Notes under the pieces: generated by a model | Told to the model about the DNA's origin: nothing | Seen by the model: the letters and a program-made list of their open reading frames with translations, nothing else | The model's database searches: none | Position numbers and translations under genes: made by a program | Shown here: piece by piece, positions 41,492 through 50,088 of the stretch | Numbering within the stretch: position 1 is the first letter of the stretch | How the letters are laid out: the number at the start of each line of letters is the position of its first letter | NCBI GenBank assembly: GCA_964516845.1 | Contig: CAZEXP010000003.1 | Coordinates: 44,359-108,358 of the forward strand | Source: JAPEKQ01 sp964516845 | GTDB taxonomy: Bacteria > Joyebacterota > Joyebacteria > Joyebacterales > Joyebacteraceae | DNA: 64,000 bases | Reading direction: 5' to 3'

Positions 41492-44122
41492 ATGTCCAGG
41501 ACCCGGATCATCATCGCCGCCGCGCTGATACTCGCCGCGGTTGTCTTCGGGGTGACACAGCGCCCCGCAACCGAACCTCCGGCGGACACGTACACGGCCG
41601 CCGAGGTCGCCATGCGCATCAAGGCGGAAAAGACGGAGCTCAAGGCTGAGATGGCCGCGGCGGGGACGCCGTACGAGCCCGGCTGTCTGCCCAATGACTG
41701 GGCGTATACGCAGCGCGCCTACCCGTACGACCGCATCAACGAAGAGGAGGTCCGCGAGGCGACGCTCGACGCCCAGGCGCGCCGGCTTCGCTCGCGCGGC
41801 GAGACGCGGACCGCGTGGCAGACGCGCGGGCCGTCCAACATCGGCGCGCGCGTCACGGACCTTGCCATCCACCCCACGAACCCGAGCATCATCTACGCGG
41901 CCATGGCAAGCGGCGGCGTGTTCAAGTCCACTGACGCCGGCGTCAGCTGGGATCCCATCTTCGATGACCAGCCGGTGCAGTCGATCGGCGCCATCGCTCT
42001 CGACCCGCAGGACCCCAACACGATCTACGTGGGAACGGGCGAGGCCAACTCCTCGAGCTACAGCTGGTCCGGCATGGGAGTCTTCCGTTCGACCGACGCC
42101 GGCGCGACCTGGGAGCATCTCGGCCTCGACGAGACGCGCTACATCGGGCGCGTCCTCGTCGACCCGCACGACGCGGACCGTGTCTGGGTCGCGGCGGCAG
42201 GCGTGCTCTTCGGCACGAGCTCCGACCGCGGCATCTACCGCACGGAGAACGGCGGGACGACGTGGCAGCAGGTTCTCGCGGTATCCGACTCGACCGCCGC
42301 GATCGACCTGGCGTACGACCCGGCCCGACCGGACACGCTCTACGCGGCGATGTGGGAGCGCGTGCGAAGACTGAACTCACGAAAGTCCGGGGGCTGGACG
42401 AGCGGTATCCACAAGTCGACCGACGGCGGCGACACGTGGGTGGAGCTGACGAACGGCCTTCCCTCCGGGGCGGACGTCGGCCGCATCGGCGTCAGCGTCT
42501 GCGCCTCGAGCCCGAACATCGTCTACGCGATCTACGCGGACGATCCGGGCTATTTCATGGGTGTCTACAAAAGCACGGACTACGGAGCGAGCTGGACGCA
42601 GACGAACGATGGCGCACTGTCGAGTCTCACGAGTTCGTTCGGTTGGTACTTCGGTCAGATCAGGGTCGACCCAACGGATCCGGACCGCGTGTTCGTGATG
42701 GGGGTGCCGCTCTATCGGTCCACGAACGGCGGCGGGAGCTGGAGCGAGGTCGGCTCGTCGAACCACGTCGACCATCACGCGATGGTCTTCGACCCGTCGA
42801 ACCCGGCACACATCTACGAAGGCAACGACGGCGGCATCTACTACTCCCCCAGCGCCGGCAACACATGGTCGAAGCTGTACGACCAGCCAACGAACCAGTT
42901 CTACGCCATCGAGATCGACTACCTGAACCCGTCGCGGCTCTACGGCGGGACGCAGGACAACGGAACGCTCCGCACCGCCACGGGCGGTATCGATGACTGG
43001 GAGGCGATCTTCGGCGGGGACGGATTCTACACGGTCGTCGACCCGACCGATTCTGACATCATCTACTGCGAGTACCAGTACGGCAATCTCTACAAGTCGA
43101 CGGACTTCGGGTACAACTGGTACTGGGGACTCTCGGGCGTCGGCGACGAACGGACGAACTGGTCGATGCCCGTCGTCATGGACCCGAGCGACCACGAGAC
43201 GCTCTACCTCGGTACATACCGCGTCTATCGCACGACGGACGGCGCGGATTCGTGGAACCCGATCAGCGACGACCTGACGGACGCGGCACCCGGCGCGAGC
43301 TACGGAACAGTAACGACCATCGCCGTGGCTCCCTCCGACCCGGACGTGGTCTGGGCGGGGACCGACGACTCGAACGTCTGGATGACCGACGACGGCGGCA
43401 CGAACTGGACGAAGGTCAGTGGTGACCTTCCGAACCGATGGGTGACGCGCGTCGCGATCGACCCGACGGACTGCGCGATCGCCTACGTCACGTTCTCCGG
43501 CATGCGTTGGGACGAAGCCATCTCACGCGTCTACCGCACTGAGAACTCGGGCGCAACGTGGACCGCCATCGATGACGGCCTGCCGAACGCGGCTGTCAGC
43601 GTCATAGCGATCGACCCGGACATGCCGTCGTTCCTCTACGTCGGCACGGACCTCGGCTGCTATTACTCGCGTGACTCGGGGCAGACGTGGGACATCCTCG
43701 GCTCAGGCCTCCCGCCGGTCCCGATCTACGACATCAAGATCCACCAGCCGACTCGAACGCTCGTCGCTGGAACGCACGGGCGCTCCATGCACTCCATCGA
43801 CCTCGACGAGGTCACGAGCGTGGAGGAGCCTGCGACGCACGGCAAGCTCATCGCGGAGCTCACGGGGAGTCCCAATCCGTTCAACCCGACGACGACGGTA
43901 CGCTTCACGCTGGCCAGGGCGGCGTCGGTCAGGCTCACCGTGCACGACATCGCCGGCCGCGTCGTTCGGACGCTCTCGGACTCGCCCCGCATCGCGGGCA
44001 GTCACACGATCGCCTGGGACGGCAGCGGCGCCGACGGCCGGCCGCTCGGAAGCGGCGTCTACTTCCTGATGTTGGAGGCGGACGGTGAGACCGAGACCAC
44101 GAAGGTGAGTCTCGTGAAGTAA
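41492..44122 (+). CDS. Secreted sortilin/BNR-type beta-propeller protein with FlgD-type C-terminal domain
   Basis: The start is ATG 41492 with AAGGAG upstream. The 876-aa product has a signal segment (IIIAAALILAAVVFGV). A helical Lys/Glu stretch and WQTRGPSNIGARVTDLAIHP follow, then many BNR/Asp-box repeats (GGVFKSTDAGVSWDPI, GIYRTENGGTTWQQVL, GIHKSTDGGDTWVEL, PLYRSTNGGGSWSEV, RVYRTTDGADSWNPI). This is the VPS10/sortilin-like ten-bladed arrangement common in glycosyl hydrolase-like surface proteins. The C-terminus is FlgD-type (GSPNPFNPTTTVRFTLARA to TTKVSLVK). No sialidase active-site Arg triad can be placed, so binding is more likely than catalysis. It is followed at once by a terminator whose 3' side lies in the convergent gene. 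Confidence 0.88.
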   Translation: MSRTRIIIAAALILAAVVFGVTQRPATEPPADTYTAAEVAMRIKAEKTELKAEMAAAGTPYEPGCLPNDWAYTQRAYPYDRINEEEVREATLDAQARRLRSRGETRTAWQTRGPSNIGARVTDLAIHPTNPSIIYAAMASGGVFKSTDAGVSWDPIFDDQPVQSIGAIALDPQDPNTIYVGTGEANSSSYSWSGMGVFRSTDAGATWEHLGLDETRYIGRVLVDPHDADRVWVAAAGVLFGTSSDRGIYRTENGGTTWQQVLAVSDSTAAIDLAYDPARPDTLYAAMWERVRRLNSRKSGGWTSGIHKSTDGGDTWVELTNGLPSGADVGRIGVSVCASSPNIVYAIYADDPGYFMGVYKSTDYGASWTQTNDGALSSLTSSFGWYFGQIRVDPTDPDRVFVMGVPLYRSTNGGGSWSEVGSSNHVDHHAMVFDPSNPAHIYEGNDGGIYYSPSAGNTWSKLYDQPTNQFYAIEIDYLNPSRLYGGTQDNGTLRTATGGIDDWEAIFGGDGFYTVVDPTDSDIIYCEYQYGNLYKSTDFGYNWYWGLSGVGDERTNWSMPVVMDPSDHETLYLGTYRVYRTTDGADSWNPISDDLTDAAPGASYGTVTTIAVAPSDPDVVWAGTDDSNVWMTDDGGTNWTKVSGDLPNRWVTRVAIDPTDCAIAYVTFSGMRWDEAISRVYRTENSGATWTAIDDGLPNAAVSVIAIDPDMPSFLYVGTDLGCYYSRDSGQTWDILGSGLPPVPIYDIKIHQPTRTLVAGTHGRSMHSIDLDEVTSVEEPATHGKLIAELTGSPNPFNPTTTVRFTLARAASVRLTVHDIAGRVVRTLSDSPRIAGSHTIAWDGSGADGRPLGSGVYFLMLEADGETETTKVSLVK

Positions 44123-44130
44123 GCGAACGA

Positions 44131-44159
44131 CTTCCGGGAGGCCCTAGGCCTCCCGGAAG
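44131..44159. terminator. Bidirectional terminator overlapping the end of the aminotransferase gene
   Basis: A perfect 13-bp stem, CTTCCGGGAGGCC / GGCCTCCCGGAAG, with loop CTA. The loop is the complement of the TAG stop of the minus-strand gene ending at 44144, so the last codons of that gene form one arm of the stem. Confidence 0.88.
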
Positions 44160-45571
44160 CTCTTGAGGAACTGGATGAAGGCGGCTGCGTCGGCGAAGTT
44201 GGACGCGATCCCGAGCGAGATGCGGACGGCGCCCGTGCTCTTCTCGTCGATGCATCGGCGGAATTCGTTGAACGTCATGCGGGAGTCGCCCCGTGTGAAG
44301 CAGGTGACGATCTCGTCCTTCGTCAGCCCGAGCGCCGTCTCCCCCGCCCCGGGATTGCAGAAGCACCCCGTCCTCAACGAGATGTTCCACGTGTTCGCCC
44401 GACGCTCGACCTCGAGATGGTCGACGGCGTGGCCATCGCGATCGTAGACGTTGAAGGCGATGGTGCCTCCGCGAGACTCGTTGGCCGTTGGACCATAGAT
44501 CCGCACGAGCGCCGAGCCGTTGCCGTGCTCAAGCGCCGTCATGCGGTTCAGGAGCCATCCGGTCAGACACCTCACCCGTTCGTGGATCGTCTCCATCCCC
44601 ACCGAGTCGAGAAAGTCGAGACCGCGCTCGATCGCCGGGAGACACGCGTAGTTGAGGGTGCCGTCCTCGAATCCGGCCGGCCCGACGTGCAGGAAATGCT
44701 GGTCGGCCTGGACCGAGGCAACGGTGATGGTGCCGCCGGCGAACCACGGCCGCCGGAGCTTCTCGAGCGCGTCGCGCCTCGCGATGAGCGCGCCGACACC
44801 AGTCGGATATCCGAACATCTTGTAGAACGAGACGGGCACGAACTCCGGACGCCAGAGGGCGATGTCGAGACGGCTCGTCGGCACGTACGCCGCCGCGTCG
44901 AGCAGGACGTCCCACCCGTGCTCGTGCGCGAGTCCGATCCACTCGAGCGGGTGCCGCACGCCCGAGAAGTTGGACTGGACCGGATACACGAAGAGTTTGT
45001 GTTCCGCACTTTCTCGCTCACACATGCAGGAGTGAATGGCCCCCGCAGCGATCCTGAGGTCCGGTGGCACGATCGGAAGGTAGCACGTCGGCGTGTCGCC
45101 CGCGCGCGCGAACTCGCGCAGCCCGTTCGCCGAGTTGTGATTGTCGAATGTCAGAAGGAGATGGCTTCTGGAAGAGAACGGGTACGCCTCCCCTACAAGC
45201 TTGATCGCCTGGCTGGCGTTGCCGGCGAAGATGGCGACGTACTCGTCCTCTGGCGCGTTGAAGAATCGGAGGATGCGCCTCCGGCACCGCTCCACGAGCT
45301 CATCGCTCGTCGAGGCCGTCGGATTGGAGGAGTGAGGATTGCCGAGCACGGTCCCGAGCAGAAACGACATCTGGTCCCGGATCTGCGACTCCGCGTAGAG
45401 TCCTCCGCCGGTGTAGTCCAGATAGACGTGTCCGAGCCGATCGAGGCGCGAGAACTCGGTCGCGCGGACCGTGTCGAGCGACAGTGTCTGCGCGTAGCTC
45501 GGGCACTCGCCGAGGAATGCCGCGTACTGCTCCCTCAGGCTGGTCCCGTTGAGATGTCCGCACTTGCTCAT
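44144..45571 (-). CDS. PLP-dependent class V aminotransferase, molybdenum-cofactor-sulfurase-like
   Basis: The 475-aa product follows the N-terminal (NifS-like) domain of Moco sulfurases: HVYLDYTGGGLYAESQI, LGNPHSSNPTAS, IFAGNASQAIKLVGEAYPF, HKLFVYPVQSNFSGVRHPLEW, VLLDAAAYVPTSRLDI. The PLP-binding Lys lies in VPVSFYKMFGYPTGVGALIARR. Near the end NISLRTGCFCNPGAGETA carries the Cys pair used as sulfur acceptor in this family. The MOSC domain of eukaryotic MOCOS is absent. Known relatives desulfurate cysteine to sulfurate a cofactor or protein. It lies 36 bases after a sulfatase-like gene in the same orientation, so it probably belongs to that operon, perhaps supplying sulfur or a modification (inference). 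Confidence 0.85.
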   Translation of the reverse strand: MSKCGHLNGTSLREQYAAFLGECPSYAQTLSLDTVRATEFSRLDRLGHVYLDYTGGGLYAESQIRDQMSFLLGTVLGNPHSSNPTASTSDELVERCRRRILRFFNAPEDEYVAIFAGNASQAIKLVGEAYPFSSRSHLLLTFDNHNSANGLREFARAGDTPTCYLPIVPPDLRIAAGAIHSCMCERESAEHKLFVYPVQSNFSGVRHPLEWIGLAHEHGWDVLLDAAAYVPTSRLDIALWRPEFVPVSFYKMFGYPTGVGALIARRDALEKLRRPWFAGGTITVASVQADQHFLHVGPAGFEDGTLNYACLPAIERGLDFLDSVGMETIHERVRCLTGWLLNRMTALEHGNGSALVRIYGPTANESRGGTIAFNVYDRDGHAVDHLEVERRANTWNISLRTGCFCNPGAGETALGLTKDEIVTCFTRGDSRMTFNEFRRCIDEKSTGAVRISLGIASNFADAAAFIQFLKSFREA

Positions 45572-45607
45572 GCGCTCCGTTCCCGTCCCCGGTCGCCGAC
45601 CGGCTCC

Positions 45608-47074
45608 CTACTGAAGATACCCGAGACTCCTGAGCCGCTCGACGGTCTCGTCCATCTGGGACGAGTCGAAGTGCGAAGGCAGAGGACGGGCCGAGTCCGT
45701 CCACGCGGCCAGCTCACCAACGAGTCGCTCATGAAGGATCTCGAGCTCGCCCCTTGAGAGTCTCCGGGCATCCGGGGTCGCCCCGCCGGCTGCGCCGTTC
45801 TCTTCCGTCGAGAGGAGATTGTCGGTCTCACGCGCGTCCGCCTCGAGATCGTAGAGCGCCGCCGTCCAGAGATACGGTGTCTCAACGTACTTGTGGCGAC
45901 CGTCACGGACACATCGCGCCTTCCTGATATTGTACCACCTGGGATCGGTCTCAACATCACCGCGCGGCTTCGTTGCCTCACCGAACCGCACGCGCGAACC
46001 GAGCGCGCTGAGGGACTCCGCAGTGAGAGCGACGGCCTCGCCATCGACGTCGTCGGGAACATCGAGCCCCAGGAAGCGGAGCACGGTCGGAAGTACATCG
46101 ATATTGGCCACGACGGACTCAACTCTCGTCCCCCCCATCGCCGCGCGCGGGAGTCGCATCACACAGAGCGCGTGCATCGTAGCCTGATAGACGGTGCGGC
46201 CATGGTCGAACTCCTCCCCGTGCTCCCACATGCACTCGCCGTGGTCGCTCGTCACAACGACGAGTGCATCGTCGAGGATGCCTCGCGCGTCGAGTTCGTC
46301 GAGCAGTCGCCCCACATGCTCGTCCGTGTAGGAGATCTCCGCCGCGTACTGGAGCTCCAGCCGCCGCGCGTACTCCCGCCGCTCCTCATCGGAGAGACTC
46401 GGATGGCGCGTGACGGTCGCGATCGGCGGGATGTCGCCCCAACCCCGCGGGTCGTACATCGTGTCGTAGGGCGGCGGCGGCGTGTACGGGGCGTGCGGAT
46501 CGAAGTAGTGGGCGAACACGAAGAGATGCTCGGGGACGCCGGCCGCGTCGATGTGATCGAGAACCGCGTCGGTCACCTCCGACGCCAGGCGCTGATTCTG
46601 ATCGGCCCCACCGGGCGCCACGAGAATGTTCCATGCCTCGTCGTAGTACTCGAATCCCTGCGCAAACCCGAACCGGCTGTCGAGCGCGAACGACCCCGCG
46701 AACCCGGCCGTGTGAAACCCGGCCGCCTTGAGGGTCTCCGCGAGCATCTCGTTCTTCTCGTTGATGAGGAAGCCGTTGCGCGGCGTGCCGTGATGCAGCG
46801 GATATCTGCCCGTCATCAGCGTGGTGTGCGAGGCGAGCGTCGTGGGCACAACGGTCATGTAGTCGGTGAAGACGACCGACTCGGCGGCGAAGGCGTCCAG
46901 CCTGGGTGTTCGGACCGTCTCACTCCCCATGAACCCGAAGTGGTCGGCCCGCGCCGTGTCGATCGAAATGAGAACGACGTGCGATGCACCCTGGATCTGA
47001 GGGGCCGACGTCGAACAGGACGTCAGGATCAACAGACACGGGATCAGAAGCATGGTCACGCGACGATGGCCCAT
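45608..47074 (-). CDS. Sulfatase-like lipoprotein of the alkaline-phosphatase superfamily (Thr at the nucleophile position)
   Basis: The 488-aa product has a lipoprotein signal (MLLIPCLLILTSC). The metal-site motifs are present: VVLISIDTARADHFGFMG, VVVTSDHGECMWEHGEEFDHG and LFVFAHYFDPHAPY. At the position of the formylglycine motif C/S-x-P-S-R the sequence reads T-L-A-S-H (VPTTLASHTTLMTGRYP). Thr in this place is typical of phosphotransferases and phosphodiesterases of the superfamily rather than true sulfatases. The last residues are ETVERLRSLGYLQ, almost the same as in the next gene. It is the second gene of a sulfatase-sulfatase-aminotransferase unit. The substrate is unknown, and the name sulfatase should be used with care. 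Confidence 0.85.
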   Translation of the reverse strand: MGHRRVTMLLIPCLLILTSCSTSAPQIQGASHVVLISIDTARADHFGFMGSETVRTPRLDAFAAESVVFTDYMTVVPTTLASHTTLMTGRYPLHHGTPRNGFLINEKNEMLAETLKAAGFHTAGFAGSFALDSRFGFAQGFEYYDEAWNILVAPGGADQNQRLASEVTDAVLDHIDAAGVPEHLFVFAHYFDPHAPYTPPPPYDTMYDPRGWGDIPPIATVTRHPSLSDEERREYARRLELQYAAEISYTDEHVGRLLDELDARGILDDALVVVTSDHGECMWEHGEEFDHGRTVYQATMHALCVMRLPRAAMGGTRVESVVANIDVLPTVLRFLGLDVPDDVDGEAVALTAESLSALGSRVRFGEATKPRGDVETDPRWYNIRKARCVRDGRHKYVETPYLWTAALYDLEADARETDNLLSTEENGAAGGATPDARRLSRGELEILHERLVGELAAWTDSARPLPSHFDSSQMDETVERLRSLGYLQ

Positions 47075-47082
47075 TGAACCTC

Positions 47083-48444
47083 CTACTGCATGTATCCCAG
47101 AGACTCGAGCTGTTCACGCGTCTCAGCATCGAGAGAGACGTCGACCGTCCCGGCGGCATACCGGGGAACAGCCTCGAGGAACTCACCGAGTTCCGCCCGG
47201 AAGGCCGCGACGGCGTCTCTCCGTCGGCCCGTCAGCGACTCGCGCTCGTTCGGGTCGCGAGTGAGATCATAGAGTTCCTCGGTGTCCGGAAGCGTGAGGA
47301 TGTACTTCCGCCCCTCCCGCGTGATCGAGTGGATCGTGAGGCTCCCGAACCACGACGGGCTTCTGAGATCCGCGTGGAAGGAACGTCCGGTCGGCGGGTC
47401 GCCGGTTCCAGCAACGACCGGCAAGAGGCTCACACCCTGCTCCGCCTCCCCCGGCGGGAGTCCGGCAGCGTCGCGCATCGTCGGCAGAACATCGAGGATC
47501 GAGACCGGCTCCGGCACGCGACGACCACCACTCTCACGTGTTCCGGCGGCCACCGCGGCGCCCCCGACCTCTGGCGTCATGGCGGATCCAACCGCTGACG
47601 AGTAGACGAGCAGCGGCACGTCTACGACCTCCGAGTAGAGCGTCCGGCCATGGTCCCAGCCGCCGTGATCCTGGAACTCCTCGCCGTGATCGGACGTGAC
47701 GATGAGGAGCGTGTTCTCGTCCCAACCGAGCAGGTCGTAGAGCTCCTTGATGCTCCGGTCGACGTGGCTGATCTCGCTGTCGTAGGCCGAGATCGAATCG
47801 AGACGTTCGCCCTCCATCGGCACGTACCAGGGCGCGTGCTTCAGGTACGGACGGTGCGGGTCCATGTAGTGAACGTACAGGAAGTACGGCCCGGTCTCCT
47901 TCAGCCCGTTCCGCCATCCGTGGACCGTCGCGTTGACCGTCGCGGCGCCCTCGTCGCTCGTCATCCGGAAGTGGTCGAACCCCTGTTCGAATCCAAGCTC
48001 GGAGCAGACGTTGAGGTTGTCGGCAACACCCCACGTGCTGTAGCCGCCGTCCTTCAGGATCTCGGCGGCCATCGCGACCTCGGACGGGATGCGGTTCAAC
48101 GTGATGGTCGAGTCGGCCTGCTGCTGCGCGCGGACGGCCGTGAGCCCGGAAAGAACACCGTGCTGGACCGGATGGAGCGACGTGAGCAGCGACGCAGTGG
48201 CCGGCGCCGTCCAGGACGACGTAGAGTGCACGTCCTCGAAGACGACTCCGCGCGAGGCGATCTCTGAGAGGAAAGGCGCCGTCGCACGCTCGTACCCGTA
48301 GAACGGCAGATGGTCCGGACGCAGCGTATCGATGACGATGAGCACGATGTTCGGAGGTCCGGGCGGCGCGGGCGCGCACGAGCAGATGACGAGCAGCAGT
48401 GCCGCCGCGATGAGTCCGCACGATCGCACCCTGGACTTTCGCAT
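47083..48444 (-). CDS. Sulfatase-like lipoprotein, first gene of the operon (Thr at the nucleophile position)
   Basis: The start is ATG 48444 with GGGGGAGG upstream. The 453-aa product has a signal segment (GLIAAALLLVICSC) whose final Cys can be a lipid-anchor site. Superfamily motifs are NIVLIVIDTLRPDHLPFYGY, YFLYVHYMDPHRPY and LLIVTSDHGEEFQDHGGWDHG. At the nucleophile it reads T-A-P-A-T (SSWTAPATASLLTS), so neither Cys nor Ser is present and the Arg is also replaced. It ends REQLESLGYMQ. It lies 8 bases upstream of the second sulfatase-like gene and is expressed from the promoter at 48503-48532. Paralogous duplication of the pair is likely. Confidence 0.85.
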   Translation of the reverse strand: MRKSRVRSCGLIAAALLLVICSCAPAPPGPPNIVLIVIDTLRPDHLPFYGYERATAPFLSEIASRGVVFEDVHSTSSWTAPATASLLTSLHPVQHGVLSGLTAVRAQQQADSTITLNRIPSEVAMAAEILKDGGYSTWGVADNLNVCSELGFEQGFDHFRMTSDEGAATVNATVHGWRNGLKETGPYFLYVHYMDPHRPYLKHAPWYVPMEGERLDSISAYDSEISHVDRSIKELYDLLGWDENTLLIVTSDHGEEFQDHGGWDHGRTLYSEVVDVPLLVYSSAVGSAMTPEVGGAAVAAGTRESGGRRVPEPVSILDVLPTMRDAAGLPPGEAEQGVSLLPVVAGTGDPPTGRSFHADLRSPSWFGSLTIHSITREGRKYILTLPDTEELYDLTRDPNERESLTGRRRDAVAAFRAELGEFLEAVPRYAAGTVDVSLDAETREQLESLGYMQ

Positions 48445-48502
48445 GATCCTCCCCCGATGGACTGAACCCGCCTCCGGCCGCTCCGTCGTCAACTTCAGAG
48501 AC

Positions 48503-48532
48503 ATCCTAGAGGAACCCCGCGTGGCCAGTCAA
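48503..48532 (-). promoter_or_regulatory. Promoter for the sulfatase-like operon
   Basis: On the minus strand TTGACT (48527-48532), 18 bases, TAGGAT (48503-48508). Confidence 0.6.
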
Positions 48533-48615
48533 GGCGGCGCCGTTCTTGAGGATACGCGCACACCGGCGCTGCTGCGCCGACCACCGCTCGCCTCGGACGA
48601 TGATCGTCCTTGCTA

Positions 48616-48634
48616 TATACCCCCACGGGGTATA
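48616..48634 (+). promoter_or_regulatory. CsoR-type copper operator
   Basis: An inverted repeat of 8 bases, TATACCCC-CAC-GGGGTATA, in the style of known CsoR operators, which have G/C tracts flanked by TA. It lies 52 bases ahead of csoR and overlaps a TATATA that may be the -10. Confidence 0.82.
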
Positions 48635-48685
48635 CATTGAGTGACAGGCGACATGTCACCTCATCCGACGAAGGAGGAAGAGCGA

Positions 48686-48970
48686 GTGAAGAACCACACA
48701 ACGCGGCACGACGCCAATCTCAAGCGACTCGCACGGGTCGAAGGACAGGTCCGCGGCATACAGCGCATGGTCCAGGACGGCGAGTACTGCATCGACATCA
48801 TTACGCAGGTGCAGGCGGCGCAGTCGGCGCTGGGGGCCGTCGGGATGCAGATCCTGAGGGGTCACATCGAACACTGTGTGACCGACGCCATGCGCTCCGG
48901 CTCGGAGAGCGAGGCGCAGGCCAAGACGGACGAGCTGATGACGGTCATGGAGAGATACTTCAAACGGTAG
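48686..48970 (+). CDS. csoR: CsoR-family Cu(I)-sensing repressor
   Basis: The start chosen is GTG 48686, with AAGGAGG eight bases upstream. The 94-aa product is an all-helical DUF156 protein (LKRLARVEGQVRGIQRMVQDG). The metal-site residues of CsoR, Cys-His-Cys with the third Cys four residues after the His, fall at Cys35, His60 and Cys64, the same spacing as Mycobacterium CsoR (36/61/65). FrmR/RcnR-type sensors use different ligands, so copper is the best guess. The copper-bound form leaves DNA. The gene begins a tight operon and is preceded by a matching operator, so it most likely represses its own operon until copper rises. Confidence 0.93.
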   Translation: MKNHTTRHDANLKRLARVEGQVRGIQRMVQDGEYCIDIITQVQAAQSALGAVGMQILRGHIEHCVTDAMRSGSESEAQAKTDELMTVMERYFKR

Positions 48971-48974
48971 GCAT

Positions 48975-50084
48975 ATGCGTACTCTGTCAACGCCATCCGA
49001 AGACGCTTCCCGCCCGGACGCCGTGGCGGCAGTGACACCCGGACCCCTGCGCGTCCCGGTGTCCCCCGCGGTCATGACGCTCGCGGTGTTGGCCATGCTC
49101 GCGGTGCTCTCGGCCGTCGCTCCCACGCCGGCGTTGGCCGTCGTCACGACACGTGCGGCGATCGAACTCAATCTGCTCGTCGGCTACTCCGAGGACCTCG
49201 GATGGGTCGGAATGCTCCCGGGATCCCAGCTGAGCGCCGTGGGGTTCGAGCACTTCGCGAAGTTCTCGACCGAGCGCGGTGACGTCGTCACGACCGACCT
49301 GCAAGTCCGTGCGAGCTACGACTCGCGGGCTTCGAGCGACGAAGCGTGGGTGTTCGAGGTCCACAACGCCTGGCTCGAGTACAGGCTCGGCCTCGGAAAG
49401 AAGCTCCGATTCGGCCACTTCTCCCCTGCTCACGGCCTCGAGCCGATCCGCGACACGCACGGCACGCTGACACAGACGCTGGCCGGAATGGACCTCGGAT
49501 TCAAGAAGGACTGGGGGATTGGATACTCGGGCATCGCCGGGCCGTTCGACCTCCAAGCCGCGCTCCAGCTCGGGTCGGGCATGGCGCCCGCGCCAGACAA
49601 TGGCTCGTATCTCGCGTCGGCGCAGATCTGGACTCCGCCGGGCAGGGACTCCCGATTCGGCCTCTCGATGGCCCGCGGCGACCTGCGCACGGCTCAGCAG
49701 CCAGGGACGTTCCCCCTCCCCGACTACGCCGAGGGAACCGTTGGTATCAGCCGCGTCGGCCTCGCCGCGGAACACACGGCAGGGCCGTTCACACTGCTCG
49801 CCGAGGTAACCGCCGGCGCCAACGACTCGTCGCCGGTCGGAGGAGTGATGCTCGAACTCGACTACACGCCGCCTTCGAACCAGAGGCTGACATTCGAGTC
49901 ACAGCTTCGCGCGTGGGACAGCGATCTCGACCGGGGCGGCGTCGACGTCGTGACCGGCCTCGCGGGGATCTCGTGGCGTGTCACCGATGCATTGACGACT
50001 CGGGCTGCCGTGACCGCGAGCGACCGGGCGGGCGGCGCCGGCGACATGCGGGCGGTTCTGCAGCTCTACTACTACGGAGGGTGA
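48975..50084 (+). CDS. Outer-membrane beta-barrel (porin-like) protein in the csoR operon
   Basis: The 369-aa product starts 4 bases after csoR. A long N-terminal segment ends in VMTLAVLAMLAVLSAVAPTPALA, a signal peptide cut after ALA. The rest alternates short amphipathic strands with turns (VVTTDLQVRASYDSR, FEVHNAWLEYRLGLGKKLRFGHFSP, GFKKDWGIGYSGIAGPFDLQAAL, MLELDYTPPSNQRLTFESQL, MRAVLQLYYYGG), typical of a 12- to 16-strand porin. The terminal aromatic run supports outer-membrane insertion. It could form the outer-membrane exit of the exporter encoded downstream, or a metal-regulated porin. No family name is certain. Confidence 0.8.
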   Translation: MRTLSTPSEDASRPDAVAAVTPGPLRVPVSPAVMTLAVLAMLAVLSAVAPTPALAVVTTRAAIELNLLVGYSEDLGWVGMLPGSQLSAVGFEHFAKFSTERGDVVTTDLQVRASYDSRASSDEAWVFEVHNAWLEYRLGLGKKLRFGHFSPAHGLEPIRDTHGTLTQTLAGMDLGFKKDWGIGYSGIAGPFDLQAALQLGSGMAPAPDNGSYLASAQIWTPPGRDSRFGLSMARGDLRTAQQPGTFPLPDYAEGTVGISRVGLAAEHTAGPFTLLAEVTAGANDSSPVGGVMLELDYTPPSNQRLTFESQLRAWDSDLDRGGVDVVTGLAGISWRVTDALTTRAAVTASDRAGGAGDMRAVLQLYYYGG

Positions 50085-50088
50085 TGCA

